This document shows, one piece after another, positions 48,248 through 57,284 of a stretch of 64,000 bases of DNA; position 1 is the first letter of the stretch; each line of letters opens with the position of its first letter. This DNA is from Candidatus Effluviviaceae Genus I sp. (GTDB lineage Bacteria > Joyebacterota > Joyebacteria > Joyebacterales > Joyebacteraceae), in NCBI GenBank assembly GCA_016867725.1, contig VGIX01000006.1, forward strand, positions 1 through 64,000, given 5' to 3'. The translations under genes were made by a program, and so were the position numbers. A model generated the notes under the pieces. That model was not told where the DNA came from and ran no database searches. It saw only the letters and a list, made by a program, of their open reading frames with translations.

Positions 48248-49746
48248 AGAAGATCCTCATCGCCAACCGGGGCGAGATCGCGGTCCGCGTCGCGCGGGCC
48301 TGCCGCGACGCGGGCATCCCGGCGGCGGCCGTCTACTCCGACGCCGACCGCGCGTCGCTCCACGTGCTCGAGGCCGACGAGGCCGTGCGCATCGGGCCGG
48401 CCCCGGCGCTCGAGAGCTACCTCAACGTGGACGCCGTCATCGGAGCCGCGCGCACCGTGGGCGCCGACGCGGTCCATCCGGGCTACGGGTTCCTCGCCGA
48501 GAACTGGCAGTTCGCCAGGCGCTGCGAGGACGAGGGGCTCACGTTCATCGGGCCGCCGTCGGCCGCCCTCCATCTCGTCGGCGACAAGATCCGCTCCCGC
48601 GAGACCATGCGCGGCGTGGGCGTTCCCATCATCCCCGGGATGCTCGACGCCGGTGGCGGTGACGAGGCGTGCGCCGCGAAGGCGCGCGAGATGGGCTACC
48701 CGGTGCTCGTCAAGGCGTCGGCGGGCGGCGGCGGGAAGGGCATGCAGGTCGTCCGGAGCGCGGCCGACCTTCCGAACGCGCTTGCGACCGCGCGCCGCGT
48801 GGCGAAGTCCGCGTTCGGCGACGACACGGTCTACGTCGAGAAGCTCATCGAGCGGCCGCGCCACGTCGAGTTCCAGGTCCTCGCCGACCGGCACGGCAAC
48901 GTCGTGCACCTCTTCGAGCGCGAGTGCTCCATCCAGCGGCGGCACCAGAAGATCGTCGAGGAGTCGCCCTCGACGGCGCTCACGCCGGAACTCCGCGCCC
49001 GGATGGGCGAGACGGCCGTGAAGGCGGCGAAGGCGTGCGGGTACCAGAACGCGGGGACGGTCGAGTTCCTTCTCGCGGAGGACAGGAGCTTCTACTTCCT
49101 CGAGGTCAACGCGCGCATCCAGGTCGAGCACCCCGTCACCGAGCTCGTCACGGGCGTGGACCTCGTGCGCGAGCAGATCCTCGTCGCGTCGGGCCGCCCG
49201 CTCACGCTCAAGCAGTCCGACCTCGCGCAGCGGGGCCACGCCATCGAGTGCCGCATCTACGCCGAGGACCCGGCGAACGACTTCCTCCCGTCGCCCGGCC
49301 GCATCCTGAGCCTCTGCGAGCCGGCCGGCCCCGGCGTGCGGCACGACTGCGGCATCTACGAGGGGTGGGACGTGCCGGTCCACTACGATCCCATCCTCTC
49401 GAAGCTCATCGTGCACGCCGCCGACCGCGAGACCGCGCGCCTGAGGATGCTCCGCGCGCTGTCCGACTTCGTGGTGCTCGGCATCGCGACGACCATCGAC
49501 TACCTGCGCGAGATCGTCGCGAGCGAGCCGTTCGCGAAGGGCGACACGCAGACCGACTTCATCGAGAAGCACATGGCGGGGCGGCCGGCGGGCGCGGCCG
49601 ACGCCGCCGCGCTCGAGGCCGCGCTCGTGGCCGGCGCGATCTTCCTGTCCGCCGGGTCGGCGCCCGCGCGCGCCGGCGGCAGGCGGCGCGAGCAGTCGCC
49701 GTGGGACACGCTTGGGGCGTGGAGCATCGGCCGCAGGTCATCCTGA
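48244..49746 (+). CDS. mccA: Methylcrotonyl-CoA carboxylase biotin carboxylase subunit
   Basis: 500 residues. Biotin carboxylase domains as in the propionyl enzyme: KKILIANRGEIAVRVARACR, ASAGGGGKGMQVV, ERPRHVEFQVLADRHGNVVH, ECSIQRRHQKIVEE, FLEVNARIQVEHPVTE. The C-terminal ~55 residues form a low-complexity Ala-rich tail ending in WDTLGAWSIGR with no biotin site, so a separate carrier, encoded 11 bp on, carries biotin. The same split architecture occurs in the propionyl-type carboxylase here. Confidence 0.94.
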   Translation: MKKILIANRGEIAVRVARACRDAGIPAAAVYSDADRASLHVLEADEAVRIGPAPALESYLNVDAVIGAARTVGADAVHPGYGFLAENWQFARRCEDEGLTFIGPPSAALHLVGDKIRSRETMRGVGVPIIPGMLDAGGGDEACAAKAREMGYPVLVKASAGGGGKGMQVVRSAADLPNALATARRVAKSAFGDDTVYVEKLIERPRHVEFQVLADRHGNVVHLFERECSIQRRHQKIVEESPSTALTPELRARMGETAVKAAKACGYQNAGTVEFLLAEDRSFYFLEVNARIQVEHPVTELVTGVDLVREQILVASGRPLTLKQSDLAQRGHAIECRIYAEDPANDFLPSPGRILSLCEPAGPGVRHDCGIYEGWDVPVHYDPILSKLIVHAADRETARLRMLRALSDFVVLGIATTIDYLREIVASEPFAKGDTQTDFIEKHMAGRPAGAADAAALEAALVAGAIFLSAGSAPARAGGRRREQSPWDTLGAWSIGRRSS

Positions 49747-49757
49747 AGGGGGAGCCC

Positions 49758-50276
49758 TTGCGCTTCGAGTTCACTGTCGGCGGCCGGGCGCACGTCGTCA
49801 CGGTCGAAGGGAAGCCCTCCGACGCGAACGTCTCGGTCGACGGACGCGACGGGCGCCGCCTCGACTGGGCCACGATCCCGGGCGGCGTGATCTCGATGGT
49901 CGTGGACGGCAGGTCGCTCACCGCGCGCGTCGCGCGGCGCGACGGCGGGCTCGCCGTCTGGGTCGCGGGCCGCCGCTTCGACCTCGAGACGGGCGCGGCC
50001 GACGACGCGGTCGGCGGCGCGCGGCACGGCGGCCGGGCGAGCGGCAGCGTGAAGGCGCCGATGCCCGGCACGGTCGTCAAGGTGCTCGTGAAGGAAGGGG
50101 ACGAGGTGGCCCTCGGGCAGAGCCTCGTCATCGTCGAGGCGATGAAGATGGAGAACGACGTCAGGGCCCCGGTCGCCGGGACCGTCAGGAAGGTGACGGT
50201 CGCGCCGGGCGCCTCCGTCGGGACGACCGAGGCCATGGTCGAGATCGAGCCCGCCGCGGAAACGGGCGCGGCGTAG
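49758..50276 (+). CDS. Biotin carboxyl carrier protein of the methylcrotonyl-type carboxylase
   Basis: 172 residues from a TTG just behind AAGGGGGAG. The N-terminal ~95 residues form a beta-rich BT-like region (FEFTVGGRAHVVTVEG); the C-terminal biotinyl domain has VEAMKMENDV with biotin acceptor Lys130 and PMPG upstream. Paralogue of the carrier at 39.4 kb; the different N-terminal halves likely decide which carboxylase each serves. Confidence 0.92.
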   Translation: MRFEFTVGGRAHVVTVEGKPSDANVSVDGRDGRRLDWATIPGGVISMVVDGRSLTARVARRDGGLAVWVAGRRFDLETGAADDAVGGARHGGRASGSVKAPMPGTVVKVLVKEGDEVALGQSLVIVEAMKMENDVRAPVAGTVRKVTVAPGASVGTTEAMVEIEPAAETGAA

Positions 50277-50332
50277 GGCCGGGTGCGACGACGCCGGGCG
50301 GCCGCTCCGGCCGCCGCGAGAAGGGGATGCGC

Positions 50333-51490
50333 ATGCTGAGCATGTTCTACACGAAGGACGAGAACGCGTTCCGCGACGAGGTCAGGGCCTTCGCAGAGAA
50401 GGAGGTCGGGCCGTTCGCCGACGAGATCGAGCGCACGGCCGAGTATCCGCGCGAGGTGCTGCGCCGCGTGGGCCAGGCGGGCTACATGGGCGCGATGATC
50501 CCGAAGGAGTACGGCGGGACCGGGAAGGGGATGGTCGCCGAGACCATCATCGCCGAGGAGATCTCGGCGGTCTCGCCGGTCGTGGACGTGTCGCGCGGCG
50601 TGACCTCGGTCTACTTCGCGCCGCCGGTCCACAAGTTCGGCTCGGACGCGCTTCGGCAGAAGTACCTGCGACCGATCGTCACGGGCGAGAAGATCGGCGC
50701 CATCGGCATCACCGAGCCCGACGTCGGCTCCGACACCGCGGGCATGAAAACGCAGGCCGTGAAGGACGGCGGCGACTTCGTCATCACCGGGGAGAAGCGC
50801 TTCATCACGAACGGGAGCCAGGCCGACTTCATCCTCGTGTTCGCGATCACCGACCCGTCGGTGAAGGCGCGCGACGGCATGACCGCGTTCGTCGTGGAGA
50901 CGTCGTGGCCTGGCTTCAGCGTCGTGAAGGACTACGACCTCATGGGGATGCGCGGGGCGCGCGTCTCGCACCTCAAGTTCGAGGGCGTCCGCGTTCCGGC
51001 ACGTCACGTCGTGGGGAAGGTGAACAAGGGCTTCGCCGTCCTCATGGACGAGCTCGACACCGAGCGCACCTCGCTCGCCGCGGGCGCGGTGGGCTACTCG
51101 CGCGCCGCGTTCGAGATCGCCGTCGAGCACTCGGTGAAGCGGCAGCAGTTCGGGAAGGAGATCCGCGCGTTCGAGGGCATCTCGTTCAAGATCGCCGACA
51201 TGGCGACGAAGCTCGACGCCGCGAGGCTCCTGACGCTCGAGGCCGCGCGCCGCATCGACGCAGGTCTCCCGGCGACGCGGCAGGGCGCGACGGCGAAGCT
51301 CTTCGCCACACTCGCGGCGCAGGAGATCGCCTACGAGGCGCTCCAGGTGACGGGCGGGGACGGCTACACGAAGCAGAACCGGACCGAGCAGCTCGCGCGC
51401 GACGCCAGGCTCATGACCATCGGCGGCGGGACCGCGGAGATTATGCGGTTCATCATCCAGCGCGAGGTCTACAGGGAGAGGGGCCACTAG
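50333..51490 (+). CDS. ivd: Acyl-CoA dehydrogenase, isovaleryl-CoA dehydrogenase type
   Basis: 385 residues; ATG at 50333 is six bases after AAGGGG, better spaced than the ATG two codons earlier. FAD motifs: GAIGITEPDVGSDTAGM and ITGEKRFITNGSQADF. The catalytic Glu of butyryl/MCAD enzymes is missing (IGGGTAEI, Gly365), but Glu244 in LDTERTSLA sits where isovaleryl-CoA dehydrogenase keeps its base (Glu254). This fits the first oxidation of leucine breakdown, isovaleryl-CoA to 3-methylcrotonyl-CoA, directly upstream in metabolism of the adjoining MCC. Electrons go to ETF. Confidence 0.87.
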   Translation: MLSMFYTKDENAFRDEVRAFAEKEVGPFADEIERTAEYPREVLRRVGQAGYMGAMIPKEYGGTGKGMVAETIIAEEISAVSPVVDVSRGVTSVYFAPPVHKFGSDALRQKYLRPIVTGEKIGAIGITEPDVGSDTAGMKTQAVKDGGDFVITGEKRFITNGSQADFILVFAITDPSVKARDGMTAFVVETSWPGFSVVKDYDLMGMRGARVSHLKFEGVRVPARHVVGKVNKGFAVLMDELDTERTSLAAGAVGYSRAAFEIAVEHSVKRQQFGKEIRAFEGISFKIADMATKLDAARLLTLEAARRIDAGLPATRQGATAKLFATLAAQEIAYEALQVTGGDGYTKQNRTEQLARDARLMTIGGGTAEIMRFIIQREVYRERGH

Positions 51491-51493
51491 CCG

Positions 51494-52609
51494 ATGTCGG
51501 ACCCCAAGGGACGGAAGGCGGAGAGGGTCCTCGCGATCAACCCCGGGAGCACCTCGACGAAGCTCGCGGTGTTCGACGGGGACGAGTGCCTCTGCGAGGG
51601 GGTCGTCCGCCACAGCTCACTCGAGCTCGGCAGGTTCGAGCGCATCTGGGACCAGTACGAGTACCGCAAGGCGGCCGTCCTCGAGTTCCTCGCCGACCAC
51701 GGCATCGCGCTCCGGTCGCTCTCGGCCGTCGTCGGCAGGGGCGGGCCCTTCCGCCCGACCGTGAGCGGCACCTACCGGGTGAACCCGGAGATGATCGCCG
51801 ACGCCCGCGACGAGGTGCAGGGGCCGCACCCCTCGAACCTCGGCGCCGTGCTCGCGTACGGCATCGCATGGGACCACGGCCTCGAGGCGTTCATCGTTGA
51901 CCCGCCGTGCGTGGACGAGCTGGACCCCGTCGCGCGCTACTCCGGCATCCCCGAGATCGAGCGGACGAGCCTCGTGCACGCCCTCAACATCAAGGCCGTC
52001 GCGAGGACGGTCGCGGCCGACCTCGGCAAGGGCGTCTGCGACGCGAACCTCGTGGTCGCGCACCTCGGCGGGGGCGTGAGCGTCTGCGCCCTCAGAAAGG
52101 GGCGCATGGTGGACGTCTCGAACGGCCTGTCGGCTGGGCCGTTCACGCCCGAGCGCGCGGGCACGCTGCCCACCGTGAATCTCGTGAAGATGTGCTTCTC
52201 CGGCTCGTACACCGAAGCCGAGGTCATGCGGAAGCTCGTCGGCGGCGGCGGGCTCGTCGCCTACCTCGGGACGAGCGACGTCGCGGAGGTCCTCCGGCGC
52301 GAGGAGGCCGGCGACGCGCGGGCGCGCGGCGTGCTCGCCGCGATGGTCTATCAGATTGCGAAGGAGATCGGCGCGATGGCGGTCGTGGTCGGCAAGGACC
52401 TCGACGCGGTCGTGCTCACCGGCGGCATCGTGAAGTCCGAGGTCATCGCGGAGCGCATCGCGGCGAAAGTCCGCTTCCTCGGGCGCGTCATCGTCGTGCC
52501 CGGCGAGGACGAGCTCCGCGAGCTGGCCCTCGGCTGCCTGCGCGCGCTCCGTGGCGAGGAAGAGGTCCGGGTCTATCCCGAGACCGTGGACGACGGCGGC
52601 TGCCACTGA
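51494..52609 (+). CDS. buk: Butyrate kinase (branched/short-chain acyl kinase)
   Basis: 371 residues of the acetate/butyrate kinase ASKHA fold. Phosphate loops: AINPGSTSTKLAVF, VVGRGGPFRP, VAHLGGGVSVCAL, VSNGLSAGPFTPERAG, VVLTGGIVKSE, with the typical Buk extras (DPPCVDELDPVARYSGIPE). It makes ATP and butyrate or isobutyrate/isovalerate from the acyl-phosphate. No phosphate butyryltransferase is in the window, so the acyl-phosphate source lies elsewhere. Four bases separate it from the dehydrogenase gene. Confidence 0.95.
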   Translation: MSDPKGRKAERVLAINPGSTSTKLAVFDGDECLCEGVVRHSSLELGRFERIWDQYEYRKAAVLEFLADHGIALRSLSAVVGRGGPFRPTVSGTYRVNPEMIADARDEVQGPHPSNLGAVLAYGIAWDHGLEAFIVDPPCVDELDPVARYSGIPEIERTSLVHALNIKAVARTVAADLGKGVCDANLVVAHLGGGVSVCALRKGRMVDVSNGLSAGPFTPERAGTLPTVNLVKMCFSGSYTEAEVMRKLVGGGGLVAYLGTSDVAEVLRREEAGDARARGVLAAMVYQIAKEIGAMAVVVGKDLDAVVLTGGIVKSEVIAERIAAKVRFLGRVIVVPGEDELRELALGCLRALRGEEEVRVYPETVDDGGCH

Positions 52610-52659
52610 CCAGGCGGCCGGCGCCGCCGGCCGACGATCACGACGGGGGAGGACGCACC

Positions 52660-53445
52660 GTGAGCTACCGGAACATCCAGGTCGAGAGGGACGGCATCCT
52701 GGCCGTCGTCACCGTCAACCGGCCGGACGCTCTGAACGCGCTCGACACGACGACGATGTCCGAGATCAACGAGGCGATGAAGGAGCTCGGCGTCGACGAC
52801 GGCGTGGCGGCGGTCATCGTGACCGGAGCGGGCAAGGCGTTCGTCGCCGGGGCGGACATCGTCGAGCTCTCGAAGCTCGGCGCGATGAAGGCGCGCGAGG
52901 CGTCGAGGCTCGGGCAGGAGACGTTCTCGCGCATCGAGAACCTGCCGAAGCCGGTCGTCGCGGCGCTCAACGGGTTCGCGCTCGGCGGCGGCCTCGAGCT
53001 CGCGATGGCGTGCGACATCAGGATCGCCTCGACGAAGGCGAAGCTCGGGCAACCCGAGGTCAAGCTCGGCGTCACGCCGGGGTTCGCCGGCACGCAGCGG
53101 CTCCCGCGGCTCGTGGGGCTCGGCCGCGCGCTCGAGATGCTGCTCGTCGGCGAGCCCATCGACGCCGAGACCGCGCTCCGCTACGGCCTCGTGACGAAGG
53201 TCGTCGAGCCCGACGCGCTCATGGCCGCGGCGAAGGAGCTCGCGCTCACCATCGCGTCGCGCGGCCCGGCCGCGGTCGCGCTCATCAAGGCGTGCGTCGT
53301 GCGGGGCGTGAACGCGGACATCGAGGTCGGCGGCTCGTACGAGTCCGAGACCTTCGGGACGTGCTTCGCGCTCGGCGAGGCGCAGGAGGGCATCCGGGCG
53401 TTCCTCGAGAAGAGGACGCCCTCGTGGTCGCGGAAGAAGAGCTGA
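52660..53445 (+). CDS. Enoyl-CoA hydratase (crotonase)
   Basis: 261 residues starting with GTG behind GGGGGAGGA. Both catalytic glutamates of crotonase are present: GGGLELAMACD and QPEVKLGVTPGFAGTQRLPR; oxyanion hole AFVAGADIVEL and ALGGG. It hydrates crotonyl-CoA (and related enoyl-CoAs) to 3-hydroxyacyl-CoA, for the 3-hydroxyacyl-CoA dehydrogenase and thiolase encoded at 56-58 kb. Differs from the LiuC-like paralogue, which lacks the first Glu. Confidence 0.94.
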   Translation: MSYRNIQVERDGILAVVTVNRPDALNALDTTTMSEINEAMKELGVDDGVAAVIVTGAGKAFVAGADIVELSKLGAMKAREASRLGQETFSRIENLPKPVVAALNGFALGGGLELAMACDIRIASTKAKLGQPEVKLGVTPGFAGTQRLPRLVGLGRALEMLLVGEPIDAETALRYGLVTKVVEPDALMAAAKELALTIASRGPAAVALIKACVVRGVNADIEVGGSYESETFGTCFALGEAQEGIRAFLEKRTPSWSRKKS

Positions 53446-53474
53446 CGCGTGACGGCGGCCGGCGGAGGTTCCCG

Positions 53475-54548
53475 ATGAAGGTGTTCGAGGCGCTCGCCCA
53501 GTCCGACCACGAGCAGGTCTCGTTCGTGTTCGACGAGGCCGCCGGGCTGCGCGGCATCATCGCCATCCACAGCACCGTGCTCGGGCCCGGCATCGGCGGG
53601 ACGCGGATGCGCGAGTACGCGCGCGACGAGGAGGCGCTCGAGGATGCGCTGCGGCTGGCGAAAGGGATGACCTACAAGGCCGCCGCCGCGGGGCTCAACT
53701 TCGGCGGCGGGGCCGCGGTCATCATGGGCGACCCGCGGCGGGACAAGACCGAGGTCCTCTTCCGGGCGCTGGGCCGGCGGATCGAGAGCCTGAACGGACG
53801 GTACATCACCTCGCAGGGTCTCGGCACGAACGTCGAGGACATGCAGTGCGTCCGGCTCGAGACGAGGCACGTCGTGGGGCTGCACGCCGCGTACGGCGGC
53901 TGCGGCGACACCGCGCCCATCATGGCGCACGGCGCGATCGCCGGCATGAAGGCGTGCCTCGAGGAGACCGGAGCGCCGCCCAGCCTGCGCGGCCTCACGG
54001 TCGCGGTGCAGGGCCTCGGGCGGGGCGGCCGCGCCCTCGTGCGCCGGCTGCTCGACGAGGGCGCGACGGTCGTCGGGAGCGACGCAAGCCCCGCGGCCGT
54101 CGAGGCGGCGCGGGCGTCCTTCGACATCGAGGTCGCCCCGCCGGAAGGCATCTACGACGTCCCGTGCGACGTCTGGAGCCCGTGCGCCGTGGGCGAGATC
54201 CTGAACGACCGGACCATCCCGCGGCTCCGCGCGAAGATCGTCGCGGGGCCCGCGAACAGCCAGCTTGCGGAGCCGCGCCACGCCGGCATGCTCGCCGAGC
54301 GGGGCATCCTCTACGCGCCGGACTTCGTGTTCAACGCCGGCGCGCTCATCGCCGTGACCGAGGAGATCGCCGGGTTCTCGCAGGAGCGGGCGATGCGCCG
54401 GGCCGAGGACATCGGCGCGGCGCTCAAGGAGGTCTTCGCGGTCGCGCGCGAGCGCGGCGTCAACACGGCCGAGGCCGCCGACGCGCTCGCCGAGCGGAGG
54501 ATCCGGGAGGTCGCGTCGCTGTCGGGACGGGTGAGGGGACGATGCTGA
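53475..54548 (+). CDS. Leucine-dehydrogenase homologue lacking the catalytic Lys and Asp (paralogue 2)
   Basis: 357 residues, ATG behind GGAGG, numbering identical to Bacillus leucine dehydrogenase in the catalytic domain. MTYKAAAAGLNFGGGAAVIM keeps Lys68 but has Ala80 instead of catalytic Lys80; ITSQGLGTNV has Gly115 where the catalytic Asp of E-D-V-G-T belongs. AGPANSQL keeps the Asn near 262, and VQGLGRGG is a normal NAD motif. Closer to true leucine dehydrogenases than paralogue 1, but sharing the same two losses. It overlaps birA by 7 nt. NAD-binding protein without the standard deamination chemistry; role unknown. Confidence 0.86.
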   Translation: MKVFEALAQSDHEQVSFVFDEAAGLRGIIAIHSTVLGPGIGGTRMREYARDEEALEDALRLAKGMTYKAAAAGLNFGGGAAVIMGDPRRDKTEVLFRALGRRIESLNGRYITSQGLGTNVEDMQCVRLETRHVVGLHAAYGGCGDTAPIMAHGAIAGMKACLEETGAPPSLRGLTVAVQGLGRGGRALVRRLLDEGATVVGSDASPAAVEAARASFDIEVAPPEGIYDVPCDVWSPCAVGEILNDRTIPRLRAKIVAGPANSQLAEPRHAGMLAERGILYAPDFVFNAGALIAVTEEIAGFSQERAMRRAEDIGAALKEVFAVARERGVNTAEAADALAERRIREVASLSGRVRGRC

Positions 54549-55309
54549 CGGTCGTCGGGCGGCGCGTGGTCCGCGTCGCGAGCGTGGGCTCGACGAACAC
54601 CGAGCTCCGCGCGCTCGCCGACGCCGGCGAGCCCGAGGGGACCGTCCTGGTCGCCGACGAGCAGACCGCCGGCCGCGGCCGCGCCGGGCGCCCGTGGTTC
54701 TCGCCGGCGGGCCGCGGGCTGTGGTTCTCGTTCCTCCTGAGGCCGAACCGCCCCGCGGCGGAGGTCGCGGGGCTCTCCGTGGCGACGGCGCTCTCCGTCG
54801 CGAGCGCGCTCCGCGGGGCGCCCGGCGTGGACGCCCGGGTGAAGTGGCCGAACGACATCGTCGTGGGCGGGCGCAAGCTCGGCGGAGTGCTCCTCGAGTC
54901 GCGGCAGGCCGCGGGCGGCGCGGTCGAGAGCGTCATCGTCGGCGTCGGGATCAACGTGAACGTCGCGCCCGACGAGTTCCCTGCCGAGATCGCCCTCTCG
55001 GCGACGTCGCTCTCGACGCTTCTGGGCCGCCGCGTGTCGCGGCAGGAGACGCTCCGGTCGCTCCTCGAGCGCCTCGATGCGGACGCTCGTCTGTTCGCCG
55101 AGAGCGGGCTCACCGCGTTCCGCGCCAGGTGGCTCGAGCTCTCCGCGACGCTCGGCCGGCCCGTCGAGGCGGCGACCGCGGCGCGGACCGTGCGCGGGAC
55201 GGCGGTGGACCTCTCGCCGGACGGCGCGCTCGTGGTCGAGACGGACGACGGGCGTCGGACCGAGGTCCGGCACGGGGACGTGAGGGTGCCGGGAGGCCCC
55301 GATGGCTGA
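54542..55309 (+). CDS. birA: Biotin-[acetyl-CoA-carboxylase] ligase, catalytic type without repressor domain
   Basis: 255 residues. Biotin protein ligase core: [11 protein letters not shown], adenylate loop [48 protein letters not shown], and a small C-terminal SH3-like domain ([19 protein letters not shown]). There is no N-terminal helix-turn-helix, so it is a pure ligase (group I), not a regulator. It would biotinylate the two carrier proteins of this region, explaining its position. ATG behind GAGGGG; overlaps both neighbours. Confidence 0.95.
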   Translation: MLTVVGRRVVRVASVGSTNTELRALADAGEPEGTVLVADEQTAGRGRAGRPWFSPAGRGLWFSFLLRPNRPAAEVAGLSVATALSVASALRGAPGVDARVKWPNDIVVGGRKLGGVLLESRQAAGGAVESVIVGVGINVNVAPDEFPAEIALSATSLSTLLGRRVSRQETLRSLLERLDADARLFAESGLTAFRARWLELSATLGRPVEAATAARTVRGTAVDLSPDGALVVETDDGRRTEVRHGDVRVPGGPDG

Positions 55310-55901
55310 CAGGCGCGAGGAGGCCGGCGCGATCGAGGTCATCTGCGGGAGCATGTTCTCCGGCAAGAGCGAGGAGCTCATCCGCAGGCTCAGGCGCGCG
55401 AAGATCGCCAGGCAGAAGGTCGTGGCGTTCAAGCCGCGGATCGACGACCGCTACGACGAAGAGGACATCGTCTCGCACGACGAGCGCCGCATCGAGTCGA
55501 TGCGCGTGGACCGGGCCGCCGAGATCCTGCGGCGCGTGCCCGACGACGCTCAGGTCGTCGGGATCGACGAGGCGCAGTTCCTCGGGCCGGACCTGCCGCG
55601 GGTCTGCGAGACGCTCGCGGGGCGCGGCGTGCGCGTCATCGTGGCGGGCCTCGACCAGGACTACCTCGGCCGCCCGTTCGAGCCGATGCCGGCGCTCCTC
55701 GCGGTGGCCGAGTACATCACGAAGACGCTCGCGGTGTGCGTGAAGTGCGGAAGACCCGCGAACCGGACGCAGCGCATCATCGCGTCGCGCGAGCGGGTCG
55801 TCGTCGGCGCGTCCGAGGCGTACGAGGCGCGGTGCCGGCACTGCTGGAACCCGGAGGAACCAGGCGGGCGAAGGCCCGAGGAACCGTCCGAGAAGTCCTG
55901 A
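55302..55901 (+). CDS. tdk: Thymidine kinase, type II
   Basis: 199 residues. P-loop [11 protein letters not shown] (~16-26), DEAQFL (~97) with the Asp/Glu of the lid region, [11 protein letters not shown], and zinc Cys in CVKC and CRHC. Phosphorylates thymidine in nucleotide salvage. Functionally unrelated to its acyl-CoA neighbours but embedded by overlaps with birA and 12 bp from the next gene. C-terminal ~15 residues are a short Pro/Glu tail. Confidence 0.96.
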   Translation: MADRREEAGAIEVICGSMFSGKSEELIRRLRRAKIARQKVVAFKPRIDDRYDEEDIVSHDERRIESMRVDRAAEILRRVPDDAQVVGIDEAQFLGPDLPRVCETLAGRGVRVIVAGLDQDYLGRPFEPMPALLAVAEYITKTLAVCVKCGRPANRTQRIIASRERVVVGASEAYEARCRHCWNPEEPGGRRPEEPSEKS

Positions 55902-55913
55902 AGGGGGTGGCGA

Positions 55914-57284
55914 GTGAAACTCGATGAGAGACTGGAGAACGTCGCCGTGCTCGGCGCGGCCGGGAAGATGGGAAGCGGCATCGCGCTGCTCCTGGCCACC
56001 GAGATGGCGATGCGGAAGCTCGAGCCCGAGCATGCGAAGCGGCCCTACTGCCTTCACCTGGTCGACGTGAGCGAGGAGGCGCTGTCGGGGCTTCTGGGCT
56101 ACCTGCGGGACCAGCTCACGAAGAGCGCGGAGAAGAGCATCGTGGCGCTGCGCGCGGCGTACGCGGGCCGCGAGGACCTCGTCGAGAACTACGACGTCAT
56201 CGCCGCGTTCGTGGACGGCGCCATGTCCATCGCGCGGCCGAGCTCGAAGCTCGAGAGCGTCGCCGGGTCGCGCCTCATCTTCGAGGCGATCATCGAGAGC
56301 AAGGGCATCAAGATCGACGTCTTCCGGAAGCTCGACGCGCTGTGCCCGGGCGCCTACTACCTCACGAACACCTCGTCCATCCCGATCACCGTGCTGGACG
56401 AGGGCGCGAACCTCGGCGGCCGCATCATCGGCTACCACTTCTACAACCCGCCCGCGGTCCAGAAGCTCCTCGAGCTCATCAGCTCGAAGCGCACGCTGCC
56501 CGCGGTCGTCGAGCTCGGGACCGAGCTTGCCGGTCGGCTGCGCAAGAAGGTGTTCCTCGCGAACGACATCGCCGGGTTCATCGGCAACGGCCACTTCATG
56601 CGGGACATCCTCCACGCGACGGGCGAGGTCAGGAGGCTGTCGGGCGAGCTCGGCGAGACCGGCGCCGTCTACGCGATGAACCGCATCAGCCAGGACTTCC
56701 TCGTGCGGCCGATGGGCATCTTCCAGCTCATCGACTACGTCGGCGTGGACGTGTGCCGGTTCATCATGCAGGTCATGACGGAGCACACGCCGGGCGTGGC
56801 GCTCAAGGACGACCTGCTCGACCGGATGGCCGCCGCGGGCGTCCTCGGCGGCCAGTACGCCGACGGAAGCCAGAAGGACGGCATCGTGAAGTACGAGAAG
56901 GGACGGCCGGCGGGCATCTACGATCTCTCGAAGCGCGGCTACCGGCTCTTCTCGGACGGCGACTGGACCTCGAAGGCCGACGCGAAGCTCGGGCCGCTCC
57001 CCGCCGGGCACGCGCCGTGGCGCGCGCTCCTCGCGGACCCCAAGAAGGGGGAGAAGCTCGCGTCGTACTTCGCCGCCCTCGCGTCGCTGAACACCGAGGG
57101 CGGGCGGCTCGCCGGAGCGTACCTCAGGCGCTCGATGGAGATCGGCGAGAAGCTCGTGGCCGACGGCGTGGCCAACTCGGCCGACGACGTGAACGGCGTG
57201 ATGACGAACGGGTTCTATCACCTCTACGGGCCCATCAACGAGTATGCGGCGTCCATGGTCGGCGGCGCGGGAGGCGTCCGATGA
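55914..57284 (+). CDS. 3-hydroxyacyl-CoA dehydrogenase
   Basis: 456 residues from a GTG 12 bp after tdk. NAD Rossmann motif VAVLGAAGKMGSGIALLLA (~10-28), with GAAGKMG replacing the usual G-x-G-x-x-G; a SRLIFEAIIESKGIKIDVF segment; catalytic His in GYHFYNPPAVQKLLELI; and FLANDIAGFIGNG. The C-terminal half is ~150 residues longer than in simple HAD enzymes but has no crotonase domain. Oxidises 3-hydroxybutyryl-CoA-like substrates for the thiolase encoded directly after (ATGA overlap). Confidence 0.92.
   Translation: MKLDERLENVAVLGAAGKMGSGIALLLATEMAMRKLEPEHAKRPYCLHLVDVSEEALSGLLGYLRDQLTKSAEKSIVALRAAYAGREDLVENYDVIAAFVDGAMSIARPSSKLESVAGSRLIFEAIIESKGIKIDVFRKLDALCPGAYYLTNTSSIPITVLDEGANLGGRIIGYHFYNPPAVQKLLELISSKRTLPAVVELGTELAGRLRKKVFLANDIAGFIGNGHFMRDILHATGEVRRLSGELGETGAVYAMNRISQDFLVRPMGIFQLIDYVGVDVCRFIMQVMTEHTPGVALKDDLLDRMAAAGVLGGQYADGSQKDGIVKYEKGRPAGIYDLSKRGYRLFSDGDWTSKADAKLGPLPAGHAPWRALLADPKKGEKLASYFAALASLNTEGGRLAGAYLRRSMEIGEKLVADGVANSADDVNGVMTNGFYHLYGPINEYAASMVGGAGGVR

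Noticed and set aside
50327-50335. ATG at 50327 as the start of the isovaleryl-type dehydrogenase
   Set aside because: It abuts the AAGGGG ribosome-binding site with no spacing; the ATG at 50333 has normal spacing.
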